Positions 61,401-64,000 of a stretch of DNA of 64,000 bases are shown one piece after another (position 1 is the stretch's first letter; every line of letters begins with the position of its first letter). This stretch comes from Epiperipatus broadwayi (taxonomy: Eukaryota > Onychophora > Udeonychophora > Euonychophora > Peripatidae), in NCBI GenBank assembly GCA_028023455.1, contig JAQFVV010000288.1:963341-1027340 (forward strand), given 5' to 3'. Both the position numbers and the translations under genes were made by a program. The notes below the pieces were generated by a model, which was not told where the DNA came from, did not search any database, and was given only the letters and a program-made list of their open reading frames with translations.

Positions 61401-61499
61401 GTTACAGTTCATTAAAGAAATATGTTACTATTCCTTCCGTGGTTGGTTCCTTAATGGCAGAGTCCGATTGGGGTGGAAACATAGGCGCGCATTTTCGAC

Positions 61500-62100
61500 T
61501 TTTGTGAATGGCATTTGAATTGATTCTTTCCGGTTTTAGCAGCACAATTGGTGAGGAAAGGTTTATTTTAGCAGCTACATTGAAGATCTTCTGGGACTTT
61601 GGGCCCAGCAGTCAGATTCCCTGAAGTTAGCCCCTCACCATGATGGAGACACTATATAGATTCATAATTTAAGACGCACATAGCTTCTAGTAACACTTAT
61701 TTCAAAACAAATATGGCTTCTCCCTCTCCAAACTTTTCCGGGCTATTTATACCTGTTCTCTGGTTTCCCAACTATACCGACTCTCGATGCCTTCAGGCTA
61801 AAGCTTCTTACCCTATCAAAGTTACAAATTTTTGTTAATTGATTTTAGATACATTCCTTCGATAAGGCTTTCAAACTCAATGAATTCATTTTCTAATTAG
61901 AAAATGAATTTGTAAATCTGAAAAACGATTTTAATTAGGAACCGTTCTAACATTTTAAATTATTATCTTTTTGCTAATTAATAAAAATTCCCCATTGTTT
62001 TGGAAAAAGGACAATCTGAAATCTTATCCAAAGAATATAGCTTTTAATCACTGAAATTTAAACAAATTGACAAAATTAAAAATAAAACATTCCAATGCAA
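61500..62100 (-). repeat. Possible LTR-like repeat D (promoter part)
   Basis: A minus-strand TATA box (plus TATTTATA, 61744-61751) followed by GCCCGGAAAA parallels TATAAATAACCC of repeats A-C. The region just upstream of the box (CCTGAAGGCAT...GGAAACCAGAGAAC) resembles repeat C (CCTAAGGCAT...GGAAAACAAGAAAAG). Confidence 0.4.
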
Positions 62101-62109
62101 TGAAACTTT

Positions 62110-62740
62110 ATAACGAATATATATATTTAATTATTTATAAATACATACACACAATCCACGCAGTTATAATCTATACATTTACATGAATAATTTTATCATG
62201 AATTTATTAATGATATTGATTTGTTTAAATATTAAAATAGTTGGTTTTAACACACTTTTATATAATACTGTTTTTTAAGGAAACTAGCGTGTATTGAACG
62301 TACAAAGCCTCATTGCATTCGGAATTTCACGGTTAGTACTATGGTTTGAAGTGGGCTACATGTGAGATATCATGAATCTAGGATCGAACTTAGATCCAAC
62401 TGCTTCAATATTTTCTATAACAGGTATTATACTATTAAATACATTTATTATACATTGAATTTATTATCATTGTGGAATTTTCATTCTTGAGTAAATTTTG
62501 GTTAATCAAAGAATGGCGGAAACAAAGCAAGAAGTTCTTGAAAGTTGCCGATTATACTTTTTTAAAAAGTGTAAAATGTTTTGTATTTTTCCTAAATGAT
62601 GTAATATTCGTTTGAATAGATGTCTCAGATATTCCTCAAATAATATGTTTAAAATTAAATCAATTATTTTGGACAATATAATATTAGGCAATGTAAAAAA
62701 TAAATTTATGACATTAAAAATATTTAAGGGCTATTGAACA
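62110..62740. other. AT-rich intergenic DNA with a worn B-box-like word
   Basis: No gene. Minus-strand TAAGTTCGATCCTAG near 62380-62395 resembles a Pol III B box, but no tRNA fold was recognised. Confidence 0.3.
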
Positions 62741-62750
62741 TTTAATAGAT

Positions 62751-63363
62751 ATGAATGAATGGGATCAATGGAATGCATTTTATATACATTGTCAAGTTGA
62801 ATTTAAAAAGAGTCGACAATATTGGATTAAGAAATCTGATAAGAAAATTGACTTCTTATATAATTGTTATTATCCAAATAGTTATGGTGATGATAATTAC
62901 GTGAATTTAACAGATGAAAAAATTAGTTTTACACAAAAATACGTTTTACAATATGGTTCAAAGTATGTAGAAAGTGTATGGAAAGATTATAATATGAAAT
63001 TGATTGTGTCAGTGCAGAACATTTTTGATGATAATATGAATTTACAACATTGTAGTAATATTATTAAGGAGATTTCTAAATATAAAATAAAACTAATGGA
63101 TAATATGATTTGTCATGGAATTATGCTATTTCTGAATTTAAAAATCTTCTTAAAACTGAGAAAAATTTATATTTGAAAGAAGATAAAGTTTTACTGATGT
63201 GTTTTACTAAAAGAGATGCATATAATGATAAAATTGAAACACAAATGAGTAAATTGGGATTTGATATTATTGATAGTTATAACATGGAGGAACAACTTGT
63301 GAAATTTATAAATAATACTTTAAAAAAGACTAAAATTAATTTTATGGATAGTTGTACAAAGTT

Positions 63364-63451
<88 letters not shown>

Positions 63452-64000
63452 CGTCTATATGCTCAAGAATATTTGCTAATATTAAACTTCAAAAAGTAGG
63501 AAATCCTCTTAGATTGATGATCGATTTTGGTGGATCATTTGTATATAAAACAGCTAAATATATTGTTAAATTGTTACATGATATTTTGGGTTTTGGAAGA
63601 TATACAATTACATCTTCTTATGAATTTGTTGATAGAATTAAAAGTATAAAAATAAATGATAATGGTCTGTTAGCTTCATTGGATGTAACGGAATTATATG
63701 GATCAATTGACCGTCTTGAATATATAAATTTAATTGAAATTGAACTAATTAATATGTCAGTAAATAAGCATTTAATAAATTTTATTATTGAATCGCTAAA
63801 ATTTATAAATGATAATATTATTGCAACATATAATGATACGTTTTATAAAATAGGTAAAGGATGGTCAATGGGATTACCTATAGTAGCACAAATTTGTAAT
63901 TTTATGTTGTCAAAATCTGAAGATATTATTTTTATTCTTATAATTTTGAAGATATTAAAATTTATACTAGATATGTAGATGGTGTTTTTGTTTGTGTCCT
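62751..64000 (+). mobile_element. Penelope-like element, 5' part and RT core (runs off the window)
   Basis: Frames 62751-63176, 63110-63499 and 63514-63978 form one broken protein. The first two are a Lys/Asn-rich N-terminal region. The third is the RT fingers/palm: GLLASLDVTELYGSIDR (motif A-like), GKGWSMGLPI (motif B-like), and after a -1-type slip near 63940, YTRYVDGVFVCV (motif C). A (TA)n tract at 63366-63442 and a stop at 63499 interrupt it. Motif C reads YVDG where YVDD is expected. The GIY-YIG part would lie beyond 64000. Confidence 0.75.
63366..63442. repeat. (AT)n microsatellite inside the PLE frame
   Basis: Uninterrupted run of about 38 AT units within the coding region, translated as Tyr-Ile repeats. 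Confidence 0.97.

Overview
This is a very AT-rich eukaryotic (animal) window with low gene density. It holds two intact-looking genes, paralogous rhodopsin-class GPCRs with their coding part in one exon. They lie about 45 kb apart on opposite strands. Most of the recognisable remainder is transposable-element sequence: non-LTR retrotransposons of three kinds, Penelope-like elements (PLEs), a short LTR-type element family, foldback/MITE-like repeats and long (TA)n microsatellites. GPCRs, PLEs and an ORF1 with PHD and SGNH-esterase domains point to an invertebrate metazoan. A cnidarian or flatworm with a low-GC genome would fit. I looked for the tRNA-derived SINE common in cephalopods and did not see it. 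I cannot name the species. I saw no rRNA, clear tRNA, CRISPR or bacterial-type feature.

Layout. 1-1.25 kb: foldback-repeat end and a 407-bp tandem repeat. 2.8-4.9 kb: TATA box, long leader, primer-binding-like site and a coiled-coil ORF, read as the 5' part of an LTR-type element. 5.9-6.9 kb: GPCR 1 (+). 9.1-14.6 kb: two direct repeats of about 1.83 kb bracket 1.76 kb holding a decayed relative of the 4.3-kb ORF on the minus strand. I interpret this as a compact non-autonomous LTR retrotransposon. Further LTR-like copies lie at 18.4-20.95 kb and about 61.5-62.1 kb. 21-32.7 kb: mostly unassignable AT-rich DNA with hairpins, minisatellites and one splice-bounded candidate exon. 32.7-37.35 kb (-): nearly full-length CR1/L2-like LINE, inserted at the microsatellite tail of a truncated sister copy (37.36-38.1 kb). 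38.4-39.9 kb (-): decayed PLE. 42.6-45.3 kb (+): young 5'-truncated RTE-type LINE. 46.6-47.0 kb: foldback element. 48.4-51.35 kb (+): older RTE copy split by (TA)n. 51.4-52.4 kb (-): GPCR 2. 56.7-57.4 kb (+): short LINE insertion with a 15-bp target-site duplication and a (TAA)n tail. 57.7-59.6 kb: two PLE 3' halves in inverted orientation. 62.7-64.0 kb (+): another PLE, cut by the window edge, with an altered catalytic motif.

Functionally, only the two GPCRs look like host genes. They probably arose by duplication that included an upstream splice acceptor and a trinucleotide-rich tract. The other elements are mutually nested, and most recognisable proteins are broken by frameshifts, stops or microsatellite expansion.
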